A program made the translations under genes and the position numbers. From Candidatus Methanomethylophilaceae archaeon (lineage in GTDB: Archaea; Thermoplasmatota; Thermoplasmata; Methanomassiliicoccales; Methanomethylophilaceae), in NCBI GenBank assembly GCA_023230065.1, contig JALNYB010000001.1, forward strand, positions 1-64,000: a stretch of DNA of 64,000 bases, given 5' to 3'. A model generated the notes under the pieces. The model was not told where the DNA came from. It saw nothing but the letters and a program-made list of their open reading frames with translations, and did not search any database. Below are positions 29,361 through 38,328 of the stretch, in pieces. The stretch's first letter is position 1. The number at the start of each line of letters is the position of its first letter.

Positions 29361-29379
29361 CGGCAGGTCGATCCTGTCG
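29361..29379 (+). terminator. Terminator of ferredoxin copy 2
   Basis: CGGCAGG / CCTGTCG (one G-T pair) with loop TCGAT, followed by AATTATCTTTTATTTT. It is homologous to the hairpin after copy 1. Confidence 0.75.
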
Positions 29380-29588
29380 AATTATCTTTTATTTTATGAT
29401 AACTTTGTAAAATTCGGTTTGTATGGATGAGTTGGTCTTGATACAGCATACCTATGAATTGTGGTTTATTAATTGCATATAATTTTGGCTATAATATGCT
29501 AGCAGATCAATCTATGTGGATAGTGAGATACAACTGAGTAAAGTGGGTTGTTGATATTATGGTTTGAAAAGTATGCCGTACAAGAATT

Positions 29589-30524
29589 TTACGCCCAATA
29601 CGGTTTTTTGACGAATTTGTATGCCATAATAACAGCTGTTGCGGCCTCTCCGCAGGCTGTAATAATCTGTTTGTACTTTCCAGGGTAGTCAACTACATCT
29701 CCACATGCAAATATACCATGACGATTCGTGCTCATGCTGTTATCTACTTTTACAAGACCATCGGGAGTGAGTTCAAGATTCCATTTTTTAATATCATCTA
29801 GGTTTGCATCGATTCCGATGTTTATCACAGCAAGATCTGCATGGATATCGAACTTATTCCCTGCCTGATCAACAGTTATGCTCTTAATGTGATCTGTACC
29901 ATTGAATGATATGACGTTAGCATTCATGATAGTTTTGATGTTACTTTTTTTGAGACTCTCAACGTTGGATTCATCGGCTCTAAATTCGCCTTTACGGTGC
30001 ACTATGGTGGTATCTGTAACAGAATCTGCAATAAGTGCCATTTCAATGGCGCTGTTTCCACCTCCGAACATTACGACGTTTTTTCCTACGAGTTCTTCTT
30101 TTACAGGCATGATATATGTCACGCCTTTGTTTTCTAGTTCATTTTCTCCGGGGCACCCCATCTTCTTTGGATGGAAGTTGCCCATTCCGATAGCGATGAC
30201 AACGGATTTGGCATGATAGGTATTCTTTGTACTGACTACTATGAGTTCCTCATCGCCATCATTGATCTCGTTGACCTTCTCATTCTCTCTCACTTCACAT
30301 CCCATAGACTCTGCCTGGGCGTATAACTTGTCAGAAAGTTTACGTGCTTGAACCGATTCATATCCTGGATAGTTATGTATTCCCTTTTCGGGGTACAGAG
30401 CGGTCATCTGTCCGCCTACGCGTCCAGCTTCCAAGATGAGAGTATTCATCATCTTGGATCTGGCATAGATCCCTGCAGTAAGTCCACCTGGACCTGCACC
30501 TATTATGATGACATCATAGCACAT
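29589..30524 (-). CDS. Thioredoxin reductase-like flavoprotein without the CxxC (ferredoxin-NADP reductase type)
   Basis: The 311-residue protein has the FAD-binding GAGPGGLTAG near residue 9, a second dinucleotide motif FGGGNSAIEMAL, and the C-terminal FAD contact GIFACGDVVD. In thioredoxin reductases a redox CxxC (CATC) lies just before the second Rossmann motif. Here that region reads GVTYIMPVKEEL, with no Cys pair. Loss of the CxxC is typical of the TrxR-like ferredoxin/flavodoxin-NADP reductases. Its position converging on two ferredoxin genes fits that role, as inference. It is transcribed divergently from a tiny membrane-protein ORF. Confidence 0.85.
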   Translation of the reverse strand: MCYDVIIIGAGPGGLTAGIYARSKMMNTLILEAGRVGGQMTALYPEKGIHNYPGYESVQARKLSDKLYAQAESMGCEVRENEKVNEINDGDEELIVVSTKNTYHAKSVVIAIGMGNFHPKKMGCPGENELENKGVTYIMPVKEELVGKNVVMFGGGNSAIEMALIADSVTDTTIVHRKGEFRADESNVESLKKSNIKTIMNANVISFNGTDHIKSITVDQAGNKFDIHADLAVINIGIDANLDDIKKWNLELTPDGLVKVDNSMSTNRHGIFACGDVVDYPGKYKQIITACGEAATAVIMAYKFVKKPYWA

Positions 30525-30641
30525 TTCAACTGCGTTATAGTTTTTCCATATAAAATGTTGTCTTATGAAAAAATAGAATAAATTGTGTTTTTTAGCTGGA
30601 AATCTTTAATTTAATTCAACATTTTACATAAGATATGCGAT

Positions 30642-30662
30642 ATTCGTATGAATGTTACGAAT
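30642..30662. promoter_or_regulatory. Inverted repeat in the FNR upstream region
   Basis: ATTCGTA and TACGAAT form perfect seven-base arms separated by seven bases, 118 bp upstream of the reductase start. The arm TACGAA also occurs in the palindromes before the Hsp70-vWA operon. It could be an operator. No regulator is identified. Confidence 0.4.
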
Positions 30663-30769
30663 TAAGTAAATAGAAAAATCCACTATATTTTTTGGGCATT
30701 TTCATTGTTATCATAGCAACAGAATACATAATGAATAAATATTGATACACGATACTCGGTTCTGTTACC

Positions 30770-30874
30770 ATGACTTTCATCGTAGAAGAATATTACATAT
30801 TCATCGGAGTAATGGCAGTTTATCTGGCAGCATTGCTTATATATAACGTTAAAAAGAAGACCGAAGAGGAATAA
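30770..30874 (+). CDS. Predicted 34-residue single-pass membrane protein
   Basis: This short frame starts MTFIVEEYYIFIGVMAVYL, forms one hydrophobic helix and ends in a charged tail, KKKTEEE. A TATA-like AATAAATATT about 30 bp upstream would give a leaderless mRNA starting at the ATG. No homologue is recognised. Evidence is the promoter fit and the membrane-anchor composition only. Confidence 0.45.
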   Translation: MTFIVEEYYIFIGVMAVYLAALLIYNVKKKTEEE

Positions 30875-30972
30875 GTTCTTATCTCCTTTATTCGGATTTA
30901 ATGTGTTAGTAACTACTATGTAACTAACTGTAACTTATATTGGTAAGTGGTTTTAGTGGACTAGGTGTTAAA

Positions 30973-31371
30973 ATGGTAAACATTCCAGCAAACGTCATCG
31001 AACTTATGAATAAAGAGGGAACTGTGAAGGCTCTTGTAACATCCTCTAAAAAAGGTATGCCTCATGCGATCATTGCGGGAACAATCATGTCTCCTGCACC
31101 AAACACAATGGTCATCGGAGAGGTTTTGATGAAAGTATCAAGTAAAAACCTCAAAGAGAATGAAGAAGCAGCTTTCCTCATCACATCCGGTACGGAAGCG
31201 TATGAGATCAACTGTAAAGTTAAGGCGAGATTGGATAAGGGTCCGGAACTCGACGGAATGAATAAGGTTCTTGAAACCATGCATATGCATGCTGCAGCGA
31301 TTTGGATATTCACTGTCGAAGCTGTCTTTGATCAGAGTGCATCGCCAAAGGCTGGTACAAAATTGGCTTGA
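30973..31371 (+). CDS. Pyridoxamine 5'-phosphate oxidase-like FMN-binding split-barrel protein (1)
   Basis: The 132-residue protein has the small split-barrel layout: GTVKALVTSSKKGMPH in the first strands, TMVIGEVLM in the core, and AYEINCKVKARL for the later strands. Family members bind FMN or F420 and act as oxidoreductases or simply bind flavin. ATG 30973 has AGGTG five bases upstream. The frame is open to a TTG at 30940, but that lacks a binding site. A paralogue follows at 31470. Confidence 0.8.
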   Translation: MVNIPANVIELMNKEGTVKALVTSSKKGMPHAIIAGTIMSPAPNTMVIGEVLMKVSSKNLKENEEAAFLITSGTEAYEINCKVKARLDKGPELDGMNKVLETMHMHAAAIWIFTVEAVFDQSASPKAGTKLA

Positions 31372-31469
31372 TATCCCATTGAAGATCAGTTCAAATCTTT
31401 CAAACTTCTTTCTTTTTTTGCAATAATTAATTAATCTCTTTGTATATGCACTTCAAGTTGGTGTAAATA

Positions 31470-31868
31470 ATGGTACAAATGTTGCCGATAGTCATGGATA
31501 TGCTTATTCGCCCAGAAACACATAAGGTTATGTCGACTGTATCGGCTGATGGACAGCCTCATTCTATTGTCTGTGGAAGTCTCATTGTTATAGATCCTGA
31601 GACGATTGCTGTTGGAAAGGTCAATATGTATACTACTTGTAAGAATTTGGAGACGAATCGTAAAGTAGAGTTTTTGGCATGGTTGGGACGTGAGGCTTAT
31701 GGCATTCAGGCAGAAGCTGTTGGGAGGATCACAGAAGGTCCTATTCTTGAGAAGATGAATCAACATCTTAATAAGATGAACATGTTCGCTTATGAATTGT
31801 GGGCGTTCAGAGTTTGTTCTGTATATGATGAAGGTGTCGGAGAGTTGGCAGGAACGAGGATTATTTAA
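31470..31868 (+). CDS. Pyridoxamine 5'-phosphate oxidase-like FMN-binding split-barrel protein (2)
   Basis: The 132-residue protein is paralogous to the preceding gene. It has KVMSTVSADGQPHSIVCGS in the first strands, TIAVGKVNMYTTCKNLETN in the cofactor-binding region and AYGIQAEAVGRI later. The Thr-Cys-Lys-Asn segment matches the place where these proteins contact the cofactor phosphate. GGTG lies nine bases before ATG 31470. The pair is a divergent duplication. Whether the cofactor is FMN or F420 cannot be told. Confidence 0.8.
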   Translation: MVQMLPIVMDMLIRPETHKVMSTVSADGQPHSIVCGSLIVIDPETIAVGKVNMYTTCKNLETNRKVEFLAWLGREAYGIQAEAVGRITEGPILEKMNQHLNKMNMFAYELWAFRVCSVYDEGVGELAGTRII

Positions 31869-31886
31869 TTCCGGTGGTCCTTTTAA

Positions 31887-32111
31887 ATGTCTTTTGACAA
31901 AGAAAGGAGTAGAAACACATGGGTTATGCTATCTGGTGTAACTTTGGTATGTTTAGGTCTCGTTCTGGCAATGACTGTGAACAAGATAGGCGGAATTATA
32001 ATTTTAATAATCGGCATATCTATACTAATGGTCGCATGGGCGATTTTGAACATGTTTTATCAGTTAGACATGAAAGAAATGCTGGATAATTCCAAAAGAT
32101 CAAAAAAGTGA
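31887..32111 (+). CDS. Small two-helix membrane protein
   Basis: The 74-residue protein has two hydrophobic segments at about 13-31 and 34-56 and a basic tail (NSKRSKK). It lies 18 bp after the second split-barrel gene on the same strand and is probably co-transcribed. No family is recognised. Confidence 0.65.
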   Translation: MSFDKERSRNTWVMLSGVTLVCLGLVLAMTVNKIGGIIILIIGISILMVAWAILNMFYQLDMKEMLDNSKRSKK

Positions 32112-32176
32112 TCTCTTGGAATCAAGTTAAAAAGTTTTGAATTAACTTTATTCGATTGTAAACTCAAGCAACAGAT

Positions 32177-32374
32177 TTAAAATCTGCGCCTGCTGTCGCC
32201 ACGGTCTTCTGGCTGATGTTTCTTGAAACAATCTCTGCAGTACACTGGGCGTCCCTGTGTGGGTTTAAAAGGTACTTCGCATTCGTTTCCGCAATCTGAA
32301 CAGGTAGCTTTGAAAAACTCCCTAGGCTGATCCCTGTCCCTGTAATTCCTGTTTCCTCCGTTTCCGTAGGCCAT
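32177..32374 (-). CDS. CxxC-x17-CxxC zinc-ribbon protein
   Basis: The 65-residue protein has a basic, Gly/Asn/Arg-rich N-terminus, then CSDCGNECEVPFKP and GRPVYCRDCF. The two CxxC pairs are 17 residues apart, matching the small CxxC-x17-CxxC zinc-ribbon family. The arginine-rich ends suggest contact with RNA or DNA. The function is not established. Confidence 0.85.
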   Translation of the reverse strand: MAYGNGGNRNYRDRDQPREFFKATCSDCGNECEVPFKPTQGRPVYCRDCFKKHQPEDRGDSRRRF

Positions 32375-32602
32375 TTTTAATTCCTCTTATTTAGTTGGGT
32401 ATTCCCAATACACTACCTTTATCTTTCTTACGACGGATTAGGAGCAATATCTTCGAATGCCTATCATGTAATAGACGTCAACCTATTTAAAAAGGTTTTG
32501 GTACAGAGTGTAATGTGGTTAGAATATATGCAACTTAATTCATTCATATTAGATATAAAATGAGATTATTGGAAGGAATTTAGTGTGAGTCGTGCTCACA
32601 AT

Positions 32603-32827
32603 TCAGATATCTCTGCCTTCAAGAGCTTTTTTAAGAACATGTGTCTCTTCATCAGAAAGAGTGATACCTTTTCCCATTTTGGTTCCGTCAGGTGACCATT
32701 CCCTGATATCGTATTTGGCTTCCCTGTCATTCCAGCTGATGAGGTTTAATTCTTTTGTCCATCCTTTTGATGATTCAGAAAGGACTGCGATCCTTTCCAC
32801 AACTTCGTATTTGAATTCTACTGCCAT
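32603..32827 (-). CDS. YdbC/PC4-like small protein
   Basis: The 74-residue protein starts AVEFKYEVVERIAVLSES and contains GWTKELNLISWNDREAKYDIREWSPD, the pattern of the YdbC family. These proteins have the PC4 transcriptional coactivator fold and bind single-stranded DNA. The frame is open further upstream to 32977, but the conserved part begins at ATG 32827, with GGAG eight bases before it. The upstream extension lacks family similarity. Confidence 0.8.
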   Translation of the reverse strand: MAVEFKYEVVERIAVLSESSKGWTKELNLISWNDREAKYDIREWSPDGTKMGKGITLSDEETHVLKKALEGRDI

Positions 32828-32979
32828 TGCGCGCGCTCCAAATAGGTCATATACAATATTATATTTAAAAATAAAGAAAACCCTTTTGAAAACCAATATG
32901 AGAACGTCTGATTCATGCACACTATACTTTTGTTGTGATAGGTGAAATATTAATAAGCTTTCAATCAATATTCTCATTC

Positions 32980-33561
32980 ATGTCATTTTTCAACGACAAT
33001 AGAAAAGTCGGACTTGCATTAATTATCGTAGGTCTTATCAGTGTGATATTCCCGATTGTGGATATTTGCACAAACTATAGCAATTCAGTGCTTGTCATAT
33101 CAATAGGAAGAATCATATTTGGCCTCATTATCTTAGGATTCGGACTTAAAGTTCGTATGGGATCTAACGATAAAGTTGCTATCCTATCAGGACTCGTATA
33201 TGCCATCGCAAGTGCAACGATTCTTGCAGCAATATTCGTTGCAGCAGGAGATTATATTAATAGTAACAGCATCGGAAGCGCAATTTTAACTGCGATTGTT
33301 CAGATCATTGTTGCTCTTATTCTTTTCTGGGTCGCAGAAAAGATCAGTGGAGCAAATAAGAACGCAATTAGTGAAATCGTTTGGATATTGTTAGTTATTG
33401 TTCTGTTTATCGAAGCAATTCTTACGATCATTTCAGCAATTTCGAACATTGGCGATGTGCAGCTGATTCCAGCGTTATCCTCAATATGTATGATTTTCGT
33501 ATATGTTTATGCGCTCTTTGCAAGCTTGTCTTCAGAAGTTAGATCTTCTATGGGAATTTGA
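32980..33561 (+). CDS. Hypothetical multi-spanning membrane protein
   Basis: The product from ATG 32980 is 193 residues with about six hydrophobic segments, separated by short polar loops. The start was chosen because the TATA-like AATATTAATAAG lies about 30 bp before it, consistent with a leaderless mRNA. The frame is open to 32935. It resembles small HdeD/DUF308-like bundles in spacing, but this is weak. No function can be assigned. Confidence 0.7.
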   Translation: MSFFNDNRKVGLALIIVGLISVIFPIVDICTNYSNSVLVISIGRIIFGLIILGFGLKVRMGSNDKVAILSGLVYAIASATILAAIFVAAGDYINSNSIGSAILTAIVQIIVALILFWVAEKISGANKNAISEIVWILLVIVLFIEAILTIISAISNIGDVQLIPALSSICMIFVYVYALFASLSSEVRSSMGI

Positions 33562-33755
33562 GACTATTAACTTTAAATAAACCTTTTATTGTATTTTTAG
33601 AGGTGTGATCTTAAAATATCATGCTTCTAATTTTTCTACTTCCGTCTTGTTTTCACAACAGTTAAATCTTAGTCCGTTATATTTCTTAACATCAGAACAT
33701 TACTGATGGTCGGGAATGTAAAGTGCAGTTTAGTTCGTTGGGGTTGGGATGTTAA

Positions 33756-35042
33756 ATGGATTCAATTCTATTATACACCACAATATTCGTTTTGGTCGGT
33801 CTTATCAGTTTATCGGCTTATTTTTCGGCATCTGAGACGGCATATTCTAGTTTAAATCCGGTCAAGGTCAAGAATCTTGTGAATGAAGGAAATAAGAATG
33901 CCGTCAAGGCATTGGATAATTACGAGAATTTTGATAAGATACTTACAACAATTTTGATAGGCAATAACATAGTGAATGTAACATCGTCCACATTGTGTAC
34001 GATGTTGTTCACGGAGTTCTTCGGAGCAACCATGGGTGTGATATACGCAACGATATTCATGGTCACAGTATTGCTGATATTCGGAGAAATAACTCCCAAA
34101 ACACTTGCAAAGAGGAATTCCGAGCGTTATGCGCTGAAGTTCGCGTCATCTTTGCAGGTAGCAATGGTCATCATCGCACCAATCATATGGATGTTCCTGA
34201 AATTCACGCATATTATATCGAAGAGTGTACAAGACGATTCTGCGGAGACGTTCACACTTACTGAGGATGAGCTTTATGTAATGATAGATGAGATCGAGGA
34301 GGAAGGGACTATTGAGAAGAGGGAAAGTGAACTCATTAAGTCTGCCATTCAATTTGATGATATCAAGGCTTCAGAGATATTCACCCCTAGAGCAGATATC
34401 ACTGCAGTGGATGTAAGGACAGATATAGAGGATATGAAGTCTTTATTCATCGATTCGGAATATTCAAGGATACCAGTTTACGATGGCACCATCGACCGTA
34501 TCGTCGGTGCGATTTATTCAAAGGATTTTTATTCGAGATACATAAATAATGAGGATTTCAAGCTTACAGATATCATCAGGCCCGTCAAGTTCGTTCCTGG
34601 TAACACAAGTATTGCAACATTGTTGACAGATCTTCAGAAGACCAAGATCCATATGGCCATAGTGTTGGATAATTTCGGAGGAACAGTCGGTATAGTCTGT
34701 ATGGAGGATATTCTGGAAGAATTGGTCGGAGATATATGGGACGAGAACGACGAGGTCAAGTATCCTGTCGTGAAAGAGAAAGATGCCAGCTATACTGTAT
34801 TGGGGGAAGCTAATATATTCGATGTAATGAAAGAACTCAAGTTAGAATTCAATCCAGGTGAGGATCTGGATACATATAGCGTGAGCGGATTCATTCATCA
34901 TAAATCAGAGAGAATCCCCAAGGAGGGAGACAGTATAGAATTGGACAATGTAACTATTGTCGTGAAGTCCATGAAGGGTCGCCGCATCAGGGAGGCTAAG
35001 TTTATCCCCCATTCTACCATGGAAAGAATCAATTCTCAGTGA
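33756..35042 (+). CDS. CNNM/CorC-type membrane protein (DUF21-CBS pair-CorC_HlyC)
   Basis: The 428-residue protein has an N-terminal DUF21 membrane region (about 1-180) with the conserved FSASETAYSSLN and FGEITPKTLAKRN. Two CBS motifs follow at about 205-330, including the family's SEYSRIPVYDG. A CorC_HlyC domain covers about 345-425. CNNM/CorC proteins are linked to magnesium or other divalent cation efflux, with CBS domains sensing ATP-Mg. Domains are complete. The 3' end overlaps the convergent exosome-associated gene by 14 bases. Confidence 0.92.
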   Translation: MDSILLYTTIFVLVGLISLSAYFSASETAYSSLNPVKVKNLVNEGNKNAVKALDNYENFDKILTTILIGNNIVNVTSSTLCTMLFTEFFGATMGVIYATIFMVTVLLIFGEITPKTLAKRNSERYALKFASSLQVAMVIIAPIIWMFLKFTHIISKSVQDDSAETFTLTEDELYVMIDEIEEEGTIEKRESELIKSAIQFDDIKASEIFTPRADITAVDVRTDIEDMKSLFIDSEYSRIPVYDGTIDRIVGAIYSKDFYSRYINNEDFKLTDIIRPVKFVPGNTSIATLLTDLQKTKIHMAIVLDNFGGTVGIVCMEDILEELVGDIWDENDEVKYPVVKEKDASYTVLGEANIFDVMKELKLEFNPGEDLDTYSVSGFIHHKSERIPKEGDSIELDNVTIVVKSMKGRRIREAKFIPHSTMERINSQ

Positions 35043-35469
35043 AAGTAAGAGAGTTAAGGAACTCTATCATGTTCTTTACTGCGATCTCCTTCTTAGCGGG
35101 GTGTGATGCCACCTTTCCGGTTATTGATATGACATCGCCGTGATGGGCGACTTTATACTCGCCTTGTACTGCTTTCTGTTTATCCAAGCGAAGATAGAAC
35201 ACACAGTCATCATCGATCCTTCTGTCGATATCGGATATGATTTTATCAGCTACCGATTTTCCGAGATTTGTGAATAAAGGAACGAATTCTTTTTGTTTGG
35301 TCATTTCCTTTTTGAAGACGATCAGACGGTTCCCATGTTCACTCTCGCTGACATCACAATCGAATTCGTCATTACCGATAAGTTCAGCCATAGTATCGTG
35401 AATAAGTTCTTCTTTCTCAGTAGCGTAACAGAATGTCTGAATTCTCAACCAATGAAATGTTCCCTGCAT
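35029..35469 (-). CDS. Archaeal RNA-binding protein, exosome-associated (COG1325 type)
   Basis: The 146-residue protein begins FHWLRIQTFCYATEKEEL and has FTNLGKSVADKIISDIDRRI, DDCVFYLRLDKQKAV and GDVISITGKVASHPAKKEI. This is the pattern of the conserved archaeal RNA-binding protein usually listed as an exosome subunit. It is found only in archaea and supports the domain assignment. It overlaps the CorC-like gene tail to tail. Confidence 0.85.
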   Translation of the reverse strand: MQGTFHWLRIQTFCYATEKEELIHDTMAELIGNDEFDCDVSESEHGNRLIVFKKEMTKQKEFVPLFTNLGKSVADKIISDIDRRIDDDCVFYLRLDKQKAVQGEYKVAHHGDVISITGKVASHPAKKEIAVKNMIEFLNSLTFTEN

Positions 35470-35521
35470 TAATCAGCCCATGCAGTTAGCAGTTATTAAA
35501 ACCGTTGTGCAATAATCATTC

Positions 35522-35980
35522 TCATTTCTTAGGAAGTAATGTTGCAAGGTGATCAGGGTCAGATGTTGAGAATGTGAATATTTTTCTTCCCATGACTTTA
35601 AGCGATATGCCGTTCTCGTATCCGTTACATATGAAATTTTTGAACTTGATGTTCTTGAGCCCCCATCCACTGTAATTCTTGATTATGTTAACATCCCCGA
35701 TTTTGAAATCTATAATGTCTGAAAACGGAATAATATATTTTTTCAGGTATTTTATGGTAATAACATCATTTTCTATCACGATTTTCAATCTTATGAAATA
35801 GAAGATCAGAATAATAACGGCGAATATAACGGTCGTGATATAGAACATCCACATATCGGTGCCGATATTCAGTTGTGTACAGATAAGTATGAATGCATCG
35901 GTTGAAATGAGAATAAAGAGAAGTGCATGGAATGCAATGCGTGGGATGATGAACTCCGTTTCCTCATATGTCGGGACCAT
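35522..35980 (-). CDS. Membrane protein with bacterial PH-like domain
   Basis: The 152-residue protein has two hydrophobic segments at about 15-35 and 44-64. A beta-rich part of about 85 residues follows (VIENDVITIKYLKKYIIPF, then DIIDFKIGD), in the manner of bPH domain membrane proteins. It lies upstream of the exosome-associated gene on the same strand, separated by 52 bp. The function is unknown. Confidence 0.65.
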   Translation of the reverse strand: MVPTYEETEFIIPRIAFHALLFILISTDAFILICTQLNIGTDMWMFYITTVIFAVIILIFYFIRLKIVIENDVITIKYLKKYIIPFSDIIDFKIGDVNIIKNYSGWGLKNIKFKNFICNGYENGISLKVMGRKIFTFSTSDPDHLATLLPKK

Positions 35981-36067
35981 AAAGGGGAGATAGCATATGC
36001 AGTTATTTGAGTTTCTCTGCCTTGAAGTTGTATTTGGGACATAATATACAGGTACGTAAAGGTAAGA

Positions 36068-36074
36068 TTTATAT
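36068..36074 (+). promoter_or_regulatory. TATA box of tRNA-Ile
   Basis: TTTATAT lies 28-34 bp upstream of the mature tRNA 5' end, the usual archaeal box A spacing. Confidence 0.65.
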
Positions 36075-36101
36075 GGTATATCCTTATTCGAGGAAGTACA
36101 G

Positions 36102-36176
36102 GGGCCCGTAGCTTAGACTGGCTGGAGCGCCCGGCTGATAACCGGGAGGTCAAGAGTTCGAATCTCTTCGGGCCCA
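36102..36176 (+). tRNA. tRNA-Ile (GAT)
   Basis: The acceptor GGGCCCG pairs perfectly with CGGGCCC. The anticodon stem CCCGG/CCGGG encloses CTGATAA with anticodon GAT. The T arm contains AGAGTTCGAATCTCT. The discriminator is A at 36176 and no CCA is encoded. No intron is present. Confidence 0.97.
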
Positions 36177-36588
36177 CTATTTTATTCCATCTTTCAAATA
36201 GTGCATGATTTAAGATATTGGTCCGATTCGAAGTTATTTATAATTTCTATTTTTATAGATAGGTTCACCAATTATGATATTTAACTATAATGTGTGTTCT
36301 AAGAGCATATAATTGTGAGATTTGGTGCATCAAATACCAACGTCCTCGATAATGTGTAGAAAATCGTTGTTGCATAGTAAGAAAAGAATGAAAAATAACT
36401 AGTAAAGTCCTACATTATTTTGAAAATATCTGTCTAGTTTAAGTTATATACAGATTGTAAAAGCAAAGATAATTAAAAACAGTGGAAAGTGATCGATCCT
36501 CTTCAAAAAATCATAGTATCACTATGATTTCTCGAAGGTCGTTATTTTTCCACCTATTAGGTTTTGAAATCTAAAATGATTTTTTAAA
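36177..36588. other. 412-bp intergenic region after tRNA-Ile
   Basis: This stretch is A/T-rich and holds no convincing gene. The only structured element seen is the hairpin at 36508-36530, read as the amt terminator. Nothing was recognised between 36177 and about 36480. Confidence 0.5.
36508..36530 (-). terminator. Terminator of the amt-PII gene
   Basis: A perfect nine-base stem AAATCATAG / CTATGATTT with a five-base loop ends, on the minus strand, in a T run (ATTTTTTG). It lies about 60 bp beyond the stop of the transporter gene. Outer bases CGACC and GGTCG can extend the structure. Confidence 0.7.
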
Positions 36589-38328
36589 TCATTCTGGCAT
36601 TTCCTCCGGCTTAACAGCGTTCAGGCCCGTCTCTCCGGTTCTGACTCTGACAGCTTCGAGGACACTGTATACGAAGATCTTACCGTCTCCGATCTGTCCT
36701 GTGTACAAAGTCTCTCTGATAGTATCGATGAGCTTATCTACAGGTATGTCACCGATGACCACTTCCACTTTTACCTTAAGGAGAAGTTTGCTCTCTACCT
36801 TGACACCACGATACATGGATGTCTGTCCTTTCTGAGCTCCGTATCCATCTACCATTGTGACAGTCATTCCTCCGATTCCCAATTCATTGAGTTTCTTCAT
36901 AAGAATGTCAACATTCTCTCTTCTGGTAATGACAACTATCTTCTTCAGGGCAGTCTTATCGGGAATAGAGTAATCTTCTACCGCAACACCTGTGACAGCT
37001 TCTGTTTCCTTATACATCTGTGTATCTGTCTTTTCAGGTACATTGGTGATCATGTGTAGATCAGGCATCATGCCCGAATATGCATTGACTAAACCGTGTT
37101 CGGAGATATCCAGACCCGATATTTCCTGTTCTGCGGTAACACGCAGGCCGACGGTATGCTTTATAACAAAGAATACTACTCCCATGATGGCGAGTACCCA
37201 GACCGCTATGGATGCAATACCCATCAACTGTACTCCTATCTGATGTAAATTTCCGCCGTATAAAATACCGCTTTCTGTTGCAAATACACCAACCAAGAGT
37301 GTACCGATAGCACCACATGCACCGTGTACTGCAAATGCACCGACTGGATCATCGATCTTTACCTTCTTATCAATGAATTCTGCGATTATCACAACAGCTA
37401 CACCACAAATGACACCTATTGCGATAGATCCATAGAAATCGACAGCTGCACATCCGGCAGTGATACCTACTAAACCCGCTAAACATCCATTCAATGTGTA
37501 AGTGAGATCAGGGTGTCCGAATTTGATCCAAGTGTAGCACATAGCGGCTATTGTACCAAACGCGGCCGCAAGACAAGTATTAATGATAATCTGACCAGCT
37601 AATTCTCCCATGGCATAATCAGATATTGCAAGTGTGGAACCTCCATTGAATCCGAACCATCCGAACCAGAGTATGAAAACACCTAATGTGGCGATAGTGA
37701 GATTATGTCCGCGAATGGCATTTGCACTGCCATCCTTGTTGTATTTTCCGATACGTGGTCCGAGGAACCATGCACCGAGTAATGCAGTCAGACCTCCTAC
37801 CATGTGGACAACTGTAGATCCTGCGAAATCAATGTATCCTGCAGTGTACAACCATCCGTCTGAACTCCAAACCCAGTGTACGACCACTGGATAGACGAGA
37901 GCGCACATTATGATGGAATATATACAATATGAGCTGAACTTAGTACGTTCTGCCATACCTCCAGATACGATTGTTGTCGCAGTTCCGGCAAACACAAGTT
38001 CGAAGATAATGAATGCTCCGACTGAAATAGTGCCGTCATAATTGAAATTTGAAATGAATAAAGAAGGAGTACCTATGAATCCTCCGATATCAGTTCCAAA
38101 TGCAAAACTGAATCCAATTATAATGAATGCTGCCGTTGAAAAACACATATCCAGCATGTTCTTCATTGCGATATTTCCTGCATTTTTAGCTCTTGTGAAA
38201 CCAGCTTCGACCATTGCGAAACCTGGTTGCATGAAGAATACTAGGGCTGCCGTAACCAACACCCATATGGTGTCTGTAGCACTGTAAGAGGCTACATCGG
38301 CAATTTGAAGCGCGTATGTAGATAACAA
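36589..38328 (-). CDS. Ammonium transporter fused to a PII (GlnK-type) regulator
   Basis: Residues 1 to about 415 are an Amt ammonium channel with eleven-helix spacing, the twin His H175 (VVHMVGG) and H335 (AVHGACGAIG) and the signature FAMVEAGFTRAKN. Residues 461-575 are a complete PII domain beginning LKKIVVITRRENVD. The T-loop region QKGQTSMYRGVKV has Y506 at the classical modification position, and the B-loop TGQIGDGKIFV binds ATP. PII proteins normally exist as separate trimers that plug the Amt pore. Here the plug is tethered by a linker of about 45 residues, so each Amt trimer carries its own PII trimer. It is monocistronic with its own terminator. Confidence 0.95.
   Translation of the reverse strand: MLSTYALQIADVASYSATDTIWVLVTAALVFFMQPGFAMVEAGFTRAKNAGNIAMKNMLDMCFSTAAFIIIGFSFAFGTDIGGFIGTPSLFISNFNYDGTISVGAFIIFELVFAGTATTIVSGGMAERTKFSSYCIYSIIMCALVYPVVVHWVWSSDGWLYTAGYIDFAGSTVVHMVGGLTALLGAWFLGPRIGKYNKDGSANAIRGHNLTIATLGVFILWFGWFGFNGGSTLAISDYAMGELAGQIIINTCLAAAFGTIAAMCYTWIKFGHPDLTYTLNGCLAGLVGITAGCAAVDFYGSIAIGVICGVAVVIIAEFIDKKVKIDDPVGAFAVHGACGAIGTLLVGVFATESGILYGGNLHQIGVQLMGIASIAVWVLAIMGVVFFVIKHTVGLRVTAEQEISGLDISEHGLVNAYSGMMPDLHMITNVPEKTDTQMYKETEAVTGVAVEDYSIPDKTALKKIVVITRRENVDILMKKLNELGIGGMTVTMVDGYGAQKGQTSMYRGVKVESKLLLKVKVEVVIGDIPVDKLIDTIRETLYTGQIGDGKIFVYSVLEAVRVRTGETGLNAVKPEEMPE

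Larger units (their letters stand above)
28733..29379 (+). repeat. Tandem duplication of a whole ferredoxin transcription unit
   Basis: Two units, about 28733-28994 and 29111-29379, each contain a matching promoter-proximal stretch, ribosome binding site, ferredoxin gene and terminator hairpin. Upstream segments TTCATGTTCAACAGGTGA and TTCATGTCCAACAGGTGA match with one change. The coding parts differ at few positions, and the downstream hairpins share GGCAGGTCGATCCTG. The non-coding matches show that the full unit, not just the gene, was duplicated. Confidence 0.85.

Noticed and set aside
29589-30524. A true thioredoxin reductase
   Set aside because: The redox CxxC before the second dinucleotide motif is missing.
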